The notes under the pieces are model-generated. The model was given only the letters and a program-made list of their open reading frames with translations, ran no database searches and was not told where the DNA came from. Both the position numbers and the translations under genes were made by a program. A stretch of 64,000 bases of DNA. Origin: Prosopocoilus inquinatus. Taxonomy: Eukaryota > Arthropoda > Insecta > Coleoptera > Lucanidae. The DNA lies in assembly GCA_036172665.1 (NCBI GenBank), contig CM069872.1, positions 46,362,101-46,426,100 on the forward strand, written 5' to 3'. Of the stretch, positions 10,671 through 24,149 are shown piece by piece; the first letter of the stretch is position 1, and every line of letters begins with the position of its first letter.

Positions 10671-11915
10671 GTTTCCGATAAATTTACTACTCGTGATATT
10701 TGTAGATATAATATTAAAGAGAAAAGACTTTAAAACTGAAAATATAACATTTATTTACCTCCCTTGACAGTTTGCAGAACTAAATTTAAATAAATAGTTC
10801 TGTGAAAGGAAGACAAATAAATGTTATATATTTTTAGCTCGAATTAAAGTGATCTATTTGTCATATTCTATTTAATTATATTTATGTAGTTAAATTAAAT
10901 TTATGTAAAAAGTTTTTTTTTTCATTTGTGTACACACACAGCGTTGGGATAAAATATATATCTATGGAAGTATCTTGCAAGTAGAATTGACGATCTTAAT
11001 GAAATTTTGTACATAGATGCATATAAAGGCATTTGGCACATACAATCCATTAATCTTCCGGTTTAACTGGAAACGTCATCCGTTTTTGTTTTATGTAGAA
11101 CACCTGTACATTGTTACATATTTTAATAGACTTGTTTCTGTTGCATCCGTCAGTATCAATTTTGTTACCATTTAATCATAAGCTCCCATATTAACTGCAT
11201 GAATTTATTTTTTTATTTGCAATTTTTTTATGTACTGTTGAAAAGAAAAAGAACTACTATTACTTGTTTTAGCTTTTCAAGATACTGATCATTTATTTAA
11301 TAATATGCAAGTCGACGAACAAAATGCTGTTTATCTTTTCTGAAACGTAAAATGTATTTCAAACTGTATTAATAATTGTAGTTCAGAAAACGACCATTCA
11401 AGGAGAACGGACGAGACAATTTCTGATTTTCTTTTTATAAATACCTTATTTTTAAGTGTTCACAATATTTCAATCGAGCATTTTCATCAGTGTGAAGATA
11501 CTATGTAAAAGATACTTTTGTCTACAAATTTGAAGTACACGTAAGAGGTAACGATGAAAAACAATTATTTACGTAACGGACAGGACAATCCTGGAATGTT
11601 TCGTCCCGTCCCGACAGTTCAGCAGTTTAGGTTCATGATTCGAGAAAAACACAGGCGATTCGGTTCGGTTTCGGTTCACGTTTAGGTTCGGTTTGTATCT
11701 TTGATTGTAAATAAAGTAATTTTTTACGCTTGTATTTTTATAATAGTTATCGTGTATTTTAGATTTTCATAACTATCTATAACGGTAAAATGCTATCCTG
11801 AAGGAGTGATGAACATGATTGTTTAATTGTGATATGTTTGATGAAATCCTTGAGGGCGCAGAATCAGAATCTTGCCCTGGGCGGCAGAAACCCTAGATAC
11901 GGCACTGTATGTATG

Positions 11916-13722
11916 TACGGTCCTTCAAATGATTTATGATTTCTGGTATTATATTAATTGATTTTAAAGGTGAGTTAATGTAGACTTTATATATTTTGCG
12001 TAGAATTATATCCAAAAGTCACTTGTAAACATGGACGAATTAATTATGCTAGGAGCGATATTATAATTATTATAATATAACAGTATCACTCGGATGTTTT
12101 CATCTGAAAACATGTCAGTGTCAGACACACATATTTATTACAAATTGAACAACATATGGAATTGTGAATGATGTTATCAGATGAGAAAAATATTTGATAA
12201 AAAATACCAATTTATCTTTTTTGTTTGCTGTAAATTCGCTGTTTTCATAAATAAAATGCACGACGACAAATACGATTTTGTTTTGTAATTATCATACCTT
12301 TAGGTGTTCAATAGAATAAAGTTGCATAATTTAAACCCTGCATCCTTGTTTGACTCCCCTTTATGAGAGATATTGAAGAATTTTTTATGCATACATTTCA
12401 GACTGAAAAATTGTATGTGTTGAATACGATACTGATTGGCCCAAAACACAGAAATGAATGAAGTTTGTGAACACATTCAATTCATATAAAAAAAAAACTA
12501 CACAGACTGTAGTCACTCACACAGTATGGTAGCGATGAGTTGCAAGCGCAACCTATTAGTTTATTTTCAATAAATAAACCAAGTAACAAGCTATTAAACA
12601 AAACGAAAAGAGCAGTGCATTGCAAGACCCCAAGTGTAATAATTAATTTAATAACCAACGTGAATGGCATAAGTCATCAAATAATAATCGCACCCTCAAA
12701 AAATATCGGTCGAATCGTTCGGCATTTTCGATGAAATATCTTCGACACGCGCACCCCATAGAGCAAAATGAAACTGCGACCGCTCGACTCTTGAATATCT
12801 TCTCTCGTCGGTCTCACAATACTCCAGCACAATAACACGCATGAAGAATTTAATATCAATACCAGGCTTACTTTTTTTTTTGATCTTTTAACTAGATTTA
12901 TGGCGGTCGCTATTCGTAGAATTATCTCTTTGTAAAACTTAAGAGTCTTCAAAAGATTTCATTTATTAATATTTTTGTACCTGAGATCAAGAAGTGATAG
13001 CAAATATTTTAGCAGACAGTGGTTTGCATATTTCTAAATACGTTATTAATACCTATTTTTCTATATGTATGTGAATTCTATGTCGATCATCAGAGCTTGG
13101 AAGCAATAATTAAAATTTGTTTCTAAAACCGGCTCCAGACATGCGTGGACAAATGTTTGTGCTTTCAGTGAAAGTTTGTAGGCGAATATTCGTAGTGTTC
13201 GGACACGAATGTTTGCTGAGGCTTCATGTCCATGTATTGCCGTAGATCGAATAGATATTTGAGTAAACTAATAAAGTAGCAGCCAACTCAATGCACGAAT
13301 AAAATTAAACGATTTAGGTATTTAAAAGTTTGCTTCAAAAATACATAATATTAAATTAGGTAAAGTTGAAACAAAATACTCGACTGGAACATACTACTTA
13401 TAAGACTGCACATATTTAATAAGGCTACTCAAATTTGATGGTAATAATCAATTGAATATTTTATTTCAATTCTGAATAACATAAATGTAAAACTGAAACA
13501 AACGTAACCGCTCGAGATGGAAAACATTTGGTTTCGTATACAAACGCTAAATGTTCGCTTTGCATGCATACATGCGTTATTCGCGTAAGGACACGAACAT
13601 TCGTACACGAACACGTCTGTTTAATAAATCCAAGGTAGAACATTTAGCAGCAATCTCGACAGTACTTAAATTTGTTTTTTTTTTTTCTTAATTCAGAAGA
13701 ATTATTATCATTAATCTCTTCA
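11916..13722. other. No recognisable gene
   Basis: AT-rich, with a slightly GC-richer patch at 12.7-12.84 kb that carries an unremarkable minus-strand open frame (12952-12677) with no known motifs. No RNA gene or terminal repeats seen. Confidence 0.5.
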
Positions 13723-14006
13723 TTGTTGCATTTGTTCTTATTGTTTCCTTCCTTTTTTAACCGACTTCGTTTTTCTTATCGTTTTAGAGATCCCAATGAT
13801 GAGCTTCGAATTTGTAACAACTTGTATAATTTAAATGATTTTACGTTTTTTTAATTTGTTTGTTTTGTTGCATTTGTTCTTATTGTTTCCTTCCAAATTA
13901 ACCGACTTCGTTTTTCTTATCGTTTTCGAGATCCCAATGATGAGCTTCGAATTTGTAACAGCTTGTATAATTTAAATGATTTTACGTTTTATTAATTTGT
14001 TTACGT
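13723..14006 (+). repeat. Tandem duplication, ~142-bp unit, two copies
   Basis: TTGTTGCATTTGTTCTTATT starts both copies (13723 and 13865), and both run through CCGACTTCG, GAGATCCCAATGATGAGC and GATTTTACGTTTT. Differences are few (AACAACTTG against AACAGCTTG, a TTTTTT/AAATT change), so the duplication is fairly recent. No coding meaning is apparent. Confidence 0.85.
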
Positions 14007-16380
14007 AGACAGAGTTAATTAGAGAAATTAAGCACAAAACAAATTTGTTCATTACCCTCGCTGTCGTCTAACAACCTTTCCCAGCACAATTAAATTTATC
14101 AATGGCACAGATTCAATATTTAATAAGCTTGAGATTGTAAACTATTTCAATAACCTGAAATTTGCTCGCTACAAAATTATCGAACACTAAATTCGTTGAA
14201 GTGGTCGTGGTGGAGTTCAAGTAAGCAAAATTAATGGCTCAGTATTGATGCAATTCGTGGAAATTAGTTATGATGCCAGCACCCACAGTCTCTCTTATTC
14301 ACACATAATCCGGCTAATTTGTTGGGTTAAGAAATAGTTGCTCTGATAATAGTTTCTGTCGACGGATATGATCCAAGTAGACTATCGAAATTTCCGCCCG
14401 GAGAAGTTTCAAGTGAAATCGAACCGTCTCGCTCGTTTGAAAGCATGTTGCTGCTTATATTTTGAGATGCTCAATTTTATTTATGAAACGACATCTAAAC
14501 TTTAAGCGGAGATTAATTTCTAGTTTAGCGGCGAATGCTCAACCAATTTAGAAATTCATTTAAAGCTACGTGTTTCTGTTTTAGTTTCATTTCTGAAAAG
14601 AAGAAACACGGATGTATTCACCAAATCCAAAGAATTAGCATAAAGTGATGAAACATTTGTATCATAATAACAAAAACAAACAAGAAAAAGAAGATATAAA
14701 AATGACTGCTGTATATTTTCATTAAAATTAGTTTTGTTATTACTGTGAGCGGGGTCGCCTGAATTAAATAGATTGAAAATAGAACACGCCGTTTATGAAA
14801 CCATTTGCAAGTTTAATTCTCGTGACAACACTGAAATATACGAACAGAATGAAATCTAATATTTGTGTAGGCTTTGATTTGCATGATAAAGTGCAAATGA
14901 AATAGACGGAGAGGTGCACGAGGGATCAGCAACAGGATATTGAAGCCGGAAGGTTGAATTGGTCCGGAAATGCCACTTACCATCCGGAAAATTGAAAATA
15001 TCTGTAAATACTGAGACACAGAGCACGTCCGACGAACATGCAGAAGACTATGAGCATTTTACAACTATTGTCGTTCGATATCATTGTGATAGGAAATTAT
15101 TTTAATATTTTTAAAAATTTTTCATGATTTTAAAGCGCTTTGAGCAATGTCTAATTAAAAACATGACGTGAATATGTGGAAAACTAAATTCGTTATGTTC
15201 TACTTTTTCATGTTAGTAAACAAAGCGTACTTTAAATTCAATATGCAACCGACAGTGCATGAACCCGATTTTATGTAGAGAGGAAACAGGTCATTACAAG
15301 TAACTGTATTTATTGGCTGTTCATGCGGAACGAGCATATTGTTTTATGCGTGTATGAATTATATAAAATAACATATTATAACGTCGACTGTTGCAAATTC
15401 ATAAATATTAATGTAAATATTTCCCGAAAATAATGACTGAAATTTTTTTATTGCATGTAAGTAATTAAAAAAGAAAACAATAATTGATTTACATATTTTC
15501 ATTAAATGAATAACAGCTTCATTTCCTTATGTTGAATCATTTACTTAAACATAATGTGCTGTTATCGATGATTTGACATAAGACAAAAATGCAGCAATAT
15601 CATTGATTAACGTATTAGCATTTAACAATTATTTTTTTATACATTTAAATAAATGTCTTTTGAATTATGCAGGTGAAAGATTTCTATTAAATTCTTCAGT
15701 ACCTGTGCTGTTAAATTAAAAAATCATAAAAATTAATGGCTTTTAAATGTGTCGACAAACAAAATTAGTTTCTTTCTCATCAAAAACCTTTCAGCTCATC
15801 TTTTATTCTTTTTAACGCTTGCGACGCTTTGAAAATCGATTTCTAATTTGCTCGAAAGCTTCACAGCTGAAATTGTCTGCGTATAAATTAATTCATTTCA
15901 TTACACAAGTTCAGCACTTGGTGTATCCCGTGGCCGCCGATACTGTTGATAGGTTATGAATTTTTAAATTTTACAGTTATTAGTTTCCCGACATACGTTA
16001 AATAATTAACACGCAGAATTCACCGTAAAACGTTTAACGATTCATTATACTTTATTATTTATGTAAGTGTGCTTGTCTGTATTAATATACATGCAAATTC
16101 ACAGCTTCATTCTCCGGAGTAATTTAATTTTTAATTCAATTTAGAATATTTCGTTTGGAAAGTATCCGGAGGCTTCAAATTATTTAATCCCTAAATTTAA
16201 TGTCAACGTAGAATAAACTTAATTATTTTATTTTCTATTGTTGATTGTCTACAATTAGGTAATAAAAGTAATAATGCTCCTTATTTTTTGCCCCTTTCCA
16301 ACCAATGTGATTAATCAACAAACAGGTTCTAGTTCGGCTAAAATACCAACAGTTTATTAGGTTAAACACAATCTCAAGGT
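14007..16380. other. No recognisable gene
   Basis: AT-rich, with no coding signature, structured RNA or terminal repeat noticed on either strand. Confidence 0.5.
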
Positions 16381-16660
16381 TTGAAACGAAGCGAGATAAT
16401 TCGCCGAAGACGGTCGGGTCACCAATTCCAAAATTTAAATACTTTAAAACCCCCCAATTCTCGCTTCATTAATCAACGTGCAAACAACGTCCCTTTTCAA
16501 GCTTGGCGTACAGAGAAGTCAAAGATCAGAAAACTCCCCCAGCGGCCACAGGCCGTACCGTCGCGAACAGCAACTTGCAGAGCCCAAAAGCACAGCGGGA
16601 AGCCTACCCGACTGCAAAATCGATGCCCAGGAAATTAACGTAACAATAGGTGTATTCGTT
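16381..16660 (+). other. GC-richer block, unclassified
   Basis: A block of about 280 bp with clearly higher GC and CpG than its surroundings carries an 85-codon plus-strand frame (16381-16638) rich in Arg, Gln, Pro and Asn. It has no recognisable domain, and composition alone may explain the open frame. It could be the edge of an old transposable element. The 52-kb block is similar in character, but I saw no clear sequence match between them. Confidence 0.25.
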
Positions 16661-19212
16661 TAGCACAAATTGGTAAGCCTGACTCAAAACAAATCAAACT
16701 TACATTACTGGCTTAATGCCGTGTTTGTTTTACAAATGTGCATGGTATAACTAAGTTTGGCTTAAGCCAAGTCGGCGTACCTACTCAAACAGTATAACAA
16801 TATAATGTAACATTATCAATTTTTATGTATAATAGCCTATATTTATGAGATGTTATTATAAATTAGAACTACAGGTTTTGGCCTGCTTCCTACGTGCCCA
16901 AAAGCCGAAGGAATAATTAGCAACGTATGGAAAAATGTGAAAAAAACGATTTTTTTTGTAATTAACTTTCACGTCGATAAAACTACTAATTTGCTAATGA
17001 AATATCTGGCGATAAATTCAAGCACACAATACGGGCAGTAAATCAGGCGGTTTAATAGGCGAAAAAAAATATCGTTGTAAAATAAAATTGTTTCGGTCCA
17101 TCAAAAAAGAATCCGGAAAAAACGCGTAATGAAATGATGCATTGATCTCCACAGCGCCATAAATTCCGCAAATGTATTAAGCCCCTAAATAAAAATATAA
17201 CGCTGAAGCAGCACATATTTTTCCCGGTATAGCAGTTTCATTTGATACTATTTTTTTTTTTTTTTGGTGTTCCATGTGCGTGCAGATCCACTTATTTGCG
17301 TATTGTTTACAATGCCATTTTTTAAATCTTGAATTTTTTGTTTATTATGCTGCGCATTCTATTGAGTTTTTCATTATATTTCAAAATCGTAACCATGTGA
17401 GGTAGAAGTTTAAGAAAATATGGCGCAGTAATAAATATCATACCATTTGCTTGTGTTTAATTAAGTTTATTAATTCATGAATTACGATTGACAGTACAAT
17501 ATTGCTTATTATTTTTTTTGCAGCGCACACACCCTTAAATAAACAATAAATTCAACTTGATTATGACTTTTATTAAGTCGTCCACTTCTTGTGCATGTCA
17601 GTTCAACTGAAGCTTTTTTTACCAAAAAATTTCCTTCACATTATTTTTTTAGTTTAGTTTTCTCATGAAATTTTACTCGATTCCTTCTCTAAACTCTTCC
17701 ATTGTGCATTTCTACATTCAATTAACTTGACACTACCAATTTGCCTATCTTACCCGTTTCCCAATAATTTCTTGGACCTAGCTGAACTAACTCATTTATT
17801 TGCATTTTCGATTAGCTTTTTAGCATTTTTGTTGTATAATATCTTTTGCCGGTCTTTCTTTTTCTATGTATGGGTATTTCTTTCTTAGCTTTCTCAATAT
17901 TACAGTCCGGTGTAACAGACATTAAGATAAGTGAGATTCCCTTGCTTAGGCTCGAAAAACACACACCCTGTATGTGTAATCTCGACATAAAAGTGCTTTT
18001 TAGACTCGTATGGCTTTTTAAGTCGCTTGTCGCAAAAAAAAAAAACTTTTGTAAACTTGCTTTGTGGAGTCGCGAGTGTGGCGAGTGACGAGGCGAAACG
18101 TGAGCGAGAACGTGCAAACGCTGTATAAGGATAAGATGAGGAATGGTTAAATAAAGAATAATAAAAGAATCCGGCAAACTAAAAGTGATTAAATTTATAT
18201 CTCTTCCCTTCTAATTCAGGTACTTTATTTTCATATGAAAAATGAGTATCCTTGCGTTTTTACTGCTCAAAGTTAGTATCTGGGCCATCCCCGTTACGTT
18301 CGTTACGTGTGTTTTGCGGGAAACAGATTTATTGGCCACAACTTTTATTTACACTCTGCCGGGACGCGTTCTCTAACTTATGCATTTACGAACGAAACTA
18401 CCGGTTTTTCGGTATCCAATGAGCGACGGTCGTTCAAAATTCGGATGGATGGCGTCTGATATCGCCTACATCCATAAAACGATAATGTCATAAGTCCTCT
18501 AAGTGTTACAGCTTGTTTACAATTTCGAAAACTTCTCGGATAAGATAATCTGTGATCGCAAGTTTTATAGTTGGGTATGAGTTAACTGTGTTTACTTTGA
18601 AAAGTTGTTTGCAGATTTTACATGTTCCAATTTTGTGAGGAAAACATAACCACTTTACCTTAAATCACTTTATTATACACTTTTGTTCTTGTTAAAGTAA
18701 CTCCTTCTCCTTCATTATTCTTTAATAAAATTGCCTTATGATTTTAATGATAATACGCCTCCTGTCTGAGTTAATTATTTGTAAAAGTTCTAGATTCTTA
18801 AATAAAAATGAACGTGAGCAGACAAGAAATAATGATAGGCGTGGGAGCACTGCCCTTACAACAAGATCTAATTTCTAATTTTTATGTAAATCTGTTACGA
18901 AATGAGAAAGACAGATTACCACAGTGAATGTTTAATGTTTGATTTCTCTCTCGATTTTTAAACAATTTACGTTTGTTTACAAGATACGTAGGAGTACATA
19001 ACTATTTTTGTACGGACACTTCGAAAAAATGAGTTTAAAAGCGATGTTCCGCTATTTGTTTGACAGCTTCTTCGGGATAAATTATATTTTTTATAACAGC
19101 TTTCATCGGACAAGAAAGCGCATCAGTTACGTTTGTCTATTTTGTGAATCTATACATTTCTGTTTTATGAAATTTATTTGAAAACCGCAAGAAACGTAGG
19201 TGTAATAACCAA
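16661..19212. other. No recognisable gene
   Basis: AT-rich with homopolymer T (17250-17266) and A (18037-18048) tracts. Open frames on both strands at 17.8-18.2 kb are mutual shadows without motifs. Confidence 0.5.
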
Positions 19213-19412
19213 TGAGCGGGATTCTTAAGGGATGACGAAGCACGCGTCGTCGGCCAGCCGACTGGATGAAACAGTATGCCGAGTTTCTTTACTTGTCCGT
19301 ACATACTCCGCTGTCATGCATGTAATTGTTACAGCGGACTGAGTAAATAAAGAAACTCGTCGCTTTGTCGAGCCAGCTGGCTGACTATGTCATTCCGTAA
19401 GAATTCCGCTGT
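19213..19412. mobile_element. Foldback MITE (~200 bp)
   Basis: The left arm (GCGGGATTCTTAAGGGATGAC, CCAGCCGACTGG, CGAGTTTCTTTACT, CCGCTGT) is mirrored in inverted order by the right arm (ACAGCGGACT, AAAGAAACTCG, CCAGCTGGCTGAC, GTCATTCCGTAAGAATTCCGC). The arms are each ~90 bp with mismatches. No coding capacity; superfamily unknown. Confidence 0.7.
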
Positions 19413-19639
19413 CTGGTAGTAACATATTCCGAATATAATACATTACCTCGAAACGTCACTAAATGTTCAAATTTGTGCAGAAAATAGTTTCAGGTATTAA
19501 TTCATATCAAATTCATATCATCCAACTACGTCAGCTGAAGCAACAGGTTGTGACTATTCTCATGCTTAAAAACCTATGTAAAGAAATAAAACTTAAAATA
19601 ACTCCTCAAAATCGGTATGGATATGTAATCGGTATGTAA

Positions 19640-19890
19640 TTTTGGGAAGGTCAAGGATAAGTTTTGCTATAATTTTTTTTCCTGGATTTTTATTGCCAAA
19701 AAATTAGGAAGGATAAGTCTTGTTACAATTTCTTTGGAGTTCATTTATTTTGAACTTAAACTTTTGAATCCTAAAGAAATTGTAGACTTATATATTCTGA
19801 AACTGTGTCAGTTCAAAATAAATGAACTCCAAAGAAATTGTGGCAAGACTTATCCTTGACTTTCCCAAATTTTTGGCTACAAAAATCCAG
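19640..19890. mobile_element. Foldback element (~250 bp)
   Basis: Core arms 19712-19757 and about 19813-19858 match across GGATAAGTCTTG, CAATTTCTTTGGAGTTC and ATTTATTTTGAACT in inverted order. Weaker outer arms (GGTCAAGGATAAG; CTGGATTTTT with AAAAATCCAG) extend it to ~250 bp. Non-coding. Confidence 0.7.
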
Positions 19891-22800
19891 AATGTTTATA
19901 CTTAATAATGTCATCTTGCTTATGTTCACGTCTAGAATTCAAGAAGAAGAAGAATATATCAAGCCAGCCAATTAAAATAAGCGAGTGTTTAACGATCTGA
20001 TAGTGATAGTGACTTCGGATGTAACTGGAAGTAAACTCAAAGTCAATTTTATTTTATTTGAACAGTTCTACTCGAAGTTTTATCAAGAACGAAAAAGAAT
20101 GGATTGTTATTTGAAATCTGTTCGGATAAGAGGAACACTTTTACGTTTTACGGGGGTTCATTTAAGAACTATTAACTTACATTTAAACACTAAAGTTAAA
20201 TCGGAATTAATTAAATTGTCTTTGCACGGCTCAGTCAAGTATATGGTTCAATATTTTAAAACCGAATATAATTATTAGTTCCGTGTTAGGCTACTACATA
20301 GAAACAATCAACATTATTTCGTAGAACAACTCGCTTAGCATAAAATATAATCGACCCAAATATAATCAGTCAATCATAGTTTACTTTAGGCCAATATAAC
20401 GATTACACTAATTCACTGCCGTTTCTACAAATCACTGCAGGCTACTGCCTGTGAATTAGTGAATACTTCTGCCCGAATTGAATTACAAATTACCCTTTTA
20501 TACCATCGTGCCGGATGTCACAAAAGGCGTTTTCTAAAAGTTCGGTTCCAAAAGTCGATGCATCGTCACTGTCAGCGTCGCGACGACAAACATTTGATGA
20601 CCGAGCACGTTAATTGCTTTGAATGAAATATGAACCACTCCTGCAGCATTTCAAATCACTGTCAGCATAGAATCCCCTCACTTAAACGTTAATCTTGCCT
20701 ACATACCAATGACCGAAAAGGACGTTGATCTGCAAGCAAAGCAAACGTCGGTAATTCATGTATATGGTTGCCATGGCAATTAAATCGGTATCGCTGATCG
20801 TACGTGCGAAATGCTATCTAAACAATTTTATCAATTTAAACCAAAAATACGCGTATTGAAACCAAAAATGAAAAACGAATTTAATTTTCAGGAACTTCTT
20901 TTATTCTATTTGTTCATTATACTGCAGGAATCATTTTAAGTGACAAATTAAGATTTCTCAAAAACCAAGACTTTGTGGTTATACAGAGTGATTTATTAGC
21001 TCACTGATAAGCTTTGCAATATGAAAGCTTTTTTTTTCTTAAAATTATATTCAGTTTTCATATTTTAGCTGCATATGTTTGTATAAGTCCGTACACACCA
21101 TTGAGACTTTTCGCAATTTTGTCTTACTTTTACTGATTCGTTTTCACTCTATTTTTACTTTGTTTTTATATGGAATAACCGCATCCAACTCTCATAGACA
21201 AATTAAGTCTGTGTTACAAAAACCCAGAAATCAGGTGCTGCAAGGCTTATCAGTACCAGAATGATATCTTATGGTTTTTAATAATAAAGTGTGAGTATAC
21301 AATTTATAATCTGAAGTTATATTATAAATTATCATTCCCTTGCAGCTTTGAAAACTTATTTTAGTTTTTGATTAACTTCTGAAATTGCTCTTAGATTCTA
21401 AAACCATTTTGTATCTGTACCAACTGAATGTTTACATTTCGCGTTTATGTTCGTAAATCTAATCTAAACTTGTGTAGTAATATTTGAAAGAAAACTCGCT
21501 TTCCAGTAACCGAGATCTCATAAATTTATAATCTCCAACTCGCCGAGATTGTAGAGGTCTTGATGGTGATATTCGAAACACAGAGGCCGTCAGGGCGACA
21601 AGTCCCAGCAGTGATTTTTGCTGGCAGTTGTCCAAACAACAATCTGATTTAAAAAGGAGACATGCAAGAGCTATTTATTCAAGGAGAAGGCTTACAACAG
21701 GTGAATGCTGAATTACACTCATAATTTACGTCTCAACCATAATGTGGCTCCCATCCCATTCTTGTTTATTCTGCGCCAATTCTCGCCGCGATGTTGAATA
21801 AAATGTTCTAAGGGGAGGTGAGCTTTATTGCAGTTTCGTTTTATCAAAATCGTATTACGGGGGCGGAGGCGGCGCTACCGCTGAAAATTTAACCCGATAA
21901 CCGTAAAGAATCGGGTCCTTTGTATCACTGCGCAATTAAGTTAATACGTTTCCCGTTTATTGCTAATGTATTTTCCGTTTTAACTCTTGTAATACGAGAA
22001 GCAAAATAAGTTGTTCCGTTAATTAAATTACAACTTGACTGTAAACTGCAAAGTTAGTTATGTATATCCCTCCCTCCAAAATAACTGTGTAAATTCAGGA
22101 AAGAAAAACGAACTAACACCCCGCGTGGCCTCTACGATTAACTAAGTTATATTAAAGTTTAAATTTAAATTACGGCCATGATAACCAGGTGTGTACCTGT
22201 AGTATATTAATAAGGTAACATAATTCTTGTAGCGATAATGAAATTACGTGGTAGGGTAAGCGGAATATTAATTGCAAATACTGAGGGATATCTATAAAAT
22301 ATACGTTAGAAATTTAACAGCAAACATTAGACTAATTAATAACTCGCCAGTATTATCTCTCAGTTAGTATCTTATAAATGCTTTTATTATTAATAATATC
22401 ACTGGAGCGCATAAAGGTAATTTATGTGGGTCGGAAGACCACAAAACTTTACTCGTATTAAAATATTTAATATTTGTGAGAGTTATATCTGCTAAAACGA
22501 AGCTAATAATAATTTATATTACGGCTCGGTTACCATACATTCCATTACATAACATTCTATTTCCTAATTAATTATCATTACACTGTACTTGATATTCATA
22601 AACCATGATGAAACGGTGAAAATATCAATTACCAATTACAAATACACAAATGTTCGCATAGAGTACTTAAATTCTAAAATAAACATTAATCAATATACAA
22701 ATAATAAAAATCCTTTAGTTTTCGGGATAAAAATTACTAAAAATTTGACCATACTTATTGGTACGCCACTGAGTTAAGGTAACAAGCTGTCACAACAGTC

Positions 22801-24141
22801 ACAACTCGGTACATTATTTTTACCGAAATGAATGCCGCTTACACAAATAATGAGTTGACCACCCTTGGTGTGATTTCTTGGAAAAACATAGGTTTCTTGG
22901 ATTTCCTAGGACTTCAGACGCCACAGTTCCTTTTTTTTGTTCTAGCAATTTCCAAACACCCTGTATTTTTTCAATAAATCTAAAACCTGAAGTAAATAGT
23001 CTACAGTTTCATGTATTTTCCTACATCGTGTTAACGTATACTGTTAATTGGTGTACACGATATTTATTATTATTATTATTATGAATAATTAGTGTTAAAT
23101 TTTCATTTAATACTATTCTCTGGACCAGTGTAAATCAAACATCTTAATATCAAAATGTACACGGAATCGTGGAAGTAGAAAACGCCGTTGCTGGCTGTCG
23201 CCGATACGCCGTCGGCAATTCGCCGTCGCCAGTTCTAGTTTTATTCAGTTTTTTGATGAGTTTTAAAACTCTTTATACAAGATATACAAACCTAACTAAT
23301 GACCGTGTTCAAAGTCAGGAAGCTTTAATTTAAAGTCACTTTAAGAATAGGAAAACGGATGTATTTTTTTAAAGTAGCTTTAAATTTAAAATCCTGTTAA
23401 GAAAACGGCCCTAGGAATTGGATAAACATAAATATAATTGAAGTGGCTTTCAAATAAAATAAACTAAAATGGAGTTATCTTATTTTTCTATTTCAAAAGA
23501 AAATAATTACTAAAGCGTATTAAAAACGACAAAGCAAGCACTTAAAACAGTTAAAAATTTCGAAAAATAAACAAAATGAACACGTAATATTGGATTAAAA
23601 ATGGAATAATTTAGAAAAGTTTGTATTATACAGAATATTTTTTGAAATGTGTGGACAAGTTCTTGAAAAAATTTAATTAATTTTGTTTATAGTTAAATAA
23701 CGCTTGAATAAATTTGGATGACATTTGATATGAGGGCCCAGAAGAAAAAGCGTTTTCATTCATTTCATTTTACTAGTTTTGAAAAAGCCCATTGTATGAA
23801 AAACCAGACACCGATATCTTAGTTATCTTCGGGGATTAGCACATAATTATGTATTACACTGAACTAATAGCAAAAGATTTATTTTTCATTAGAGCCATAT
23901 GACACGAGGTAAATTTTTGTGAAAAACTTGCATAAATTTATTATAAAGTGACAGAGAAAGGTTACTATGGTGTATGTTTATTGGTTAATTCAACGCTTCT
24001 CTGTCAGTTTTTTTACAAATTTTATGCAAGGTTTATCACATGTCATACGGTCTTTAAACATGTCCGTTTTTGTATTTTATTTAGGGCCGATTTTTTTCAT
24101 CATCTGATAAAATTATCTGCCAGCTATTATCCTTGGAAACC
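19891..24141. other. No recognisable gene
   Basis: Mostly AT-rich. An 11-bp perfect inverted repeat CACTAATTCAC lies at 20406-20416/20451-20461. The 97-codon plus-strand frame at 19985-20278 has no family motifs. A CGCCG-rich patch near 23.2 kb is vaguely echoed near 26.2 kb without a clear repeat structure. Confidence 0.5.
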
Positions 24142-24149
24142 ATTGCATC

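Larger units (their letters stand above)
9720..11907. mobile_element. hAT-like non-autonomous DNA transposon (2.2 kb)
   Basis: The left end CAGTACCGTAGCTAGGGT and the inverted right end CAGTGCCGTATCTAGGGT form imperfect terminal repeats. They are flanked by near-matching 8-bp duplications, TACGTATG (9712-9719) and TATGTATG (11908-11915). CAGTG-type ends with 8-bp duplications are usual for hAT transposons. No transposase motif is readable; the interior is AT-rich with two nested MITEs. The diverged duplications point to an old copy. Confidence 0.65.

Noticed and set aside
13723..14006. CRISPR-like or satellite array
   Set aside because: Only two direct copies with no spacer structure; a simple tandem duplication.
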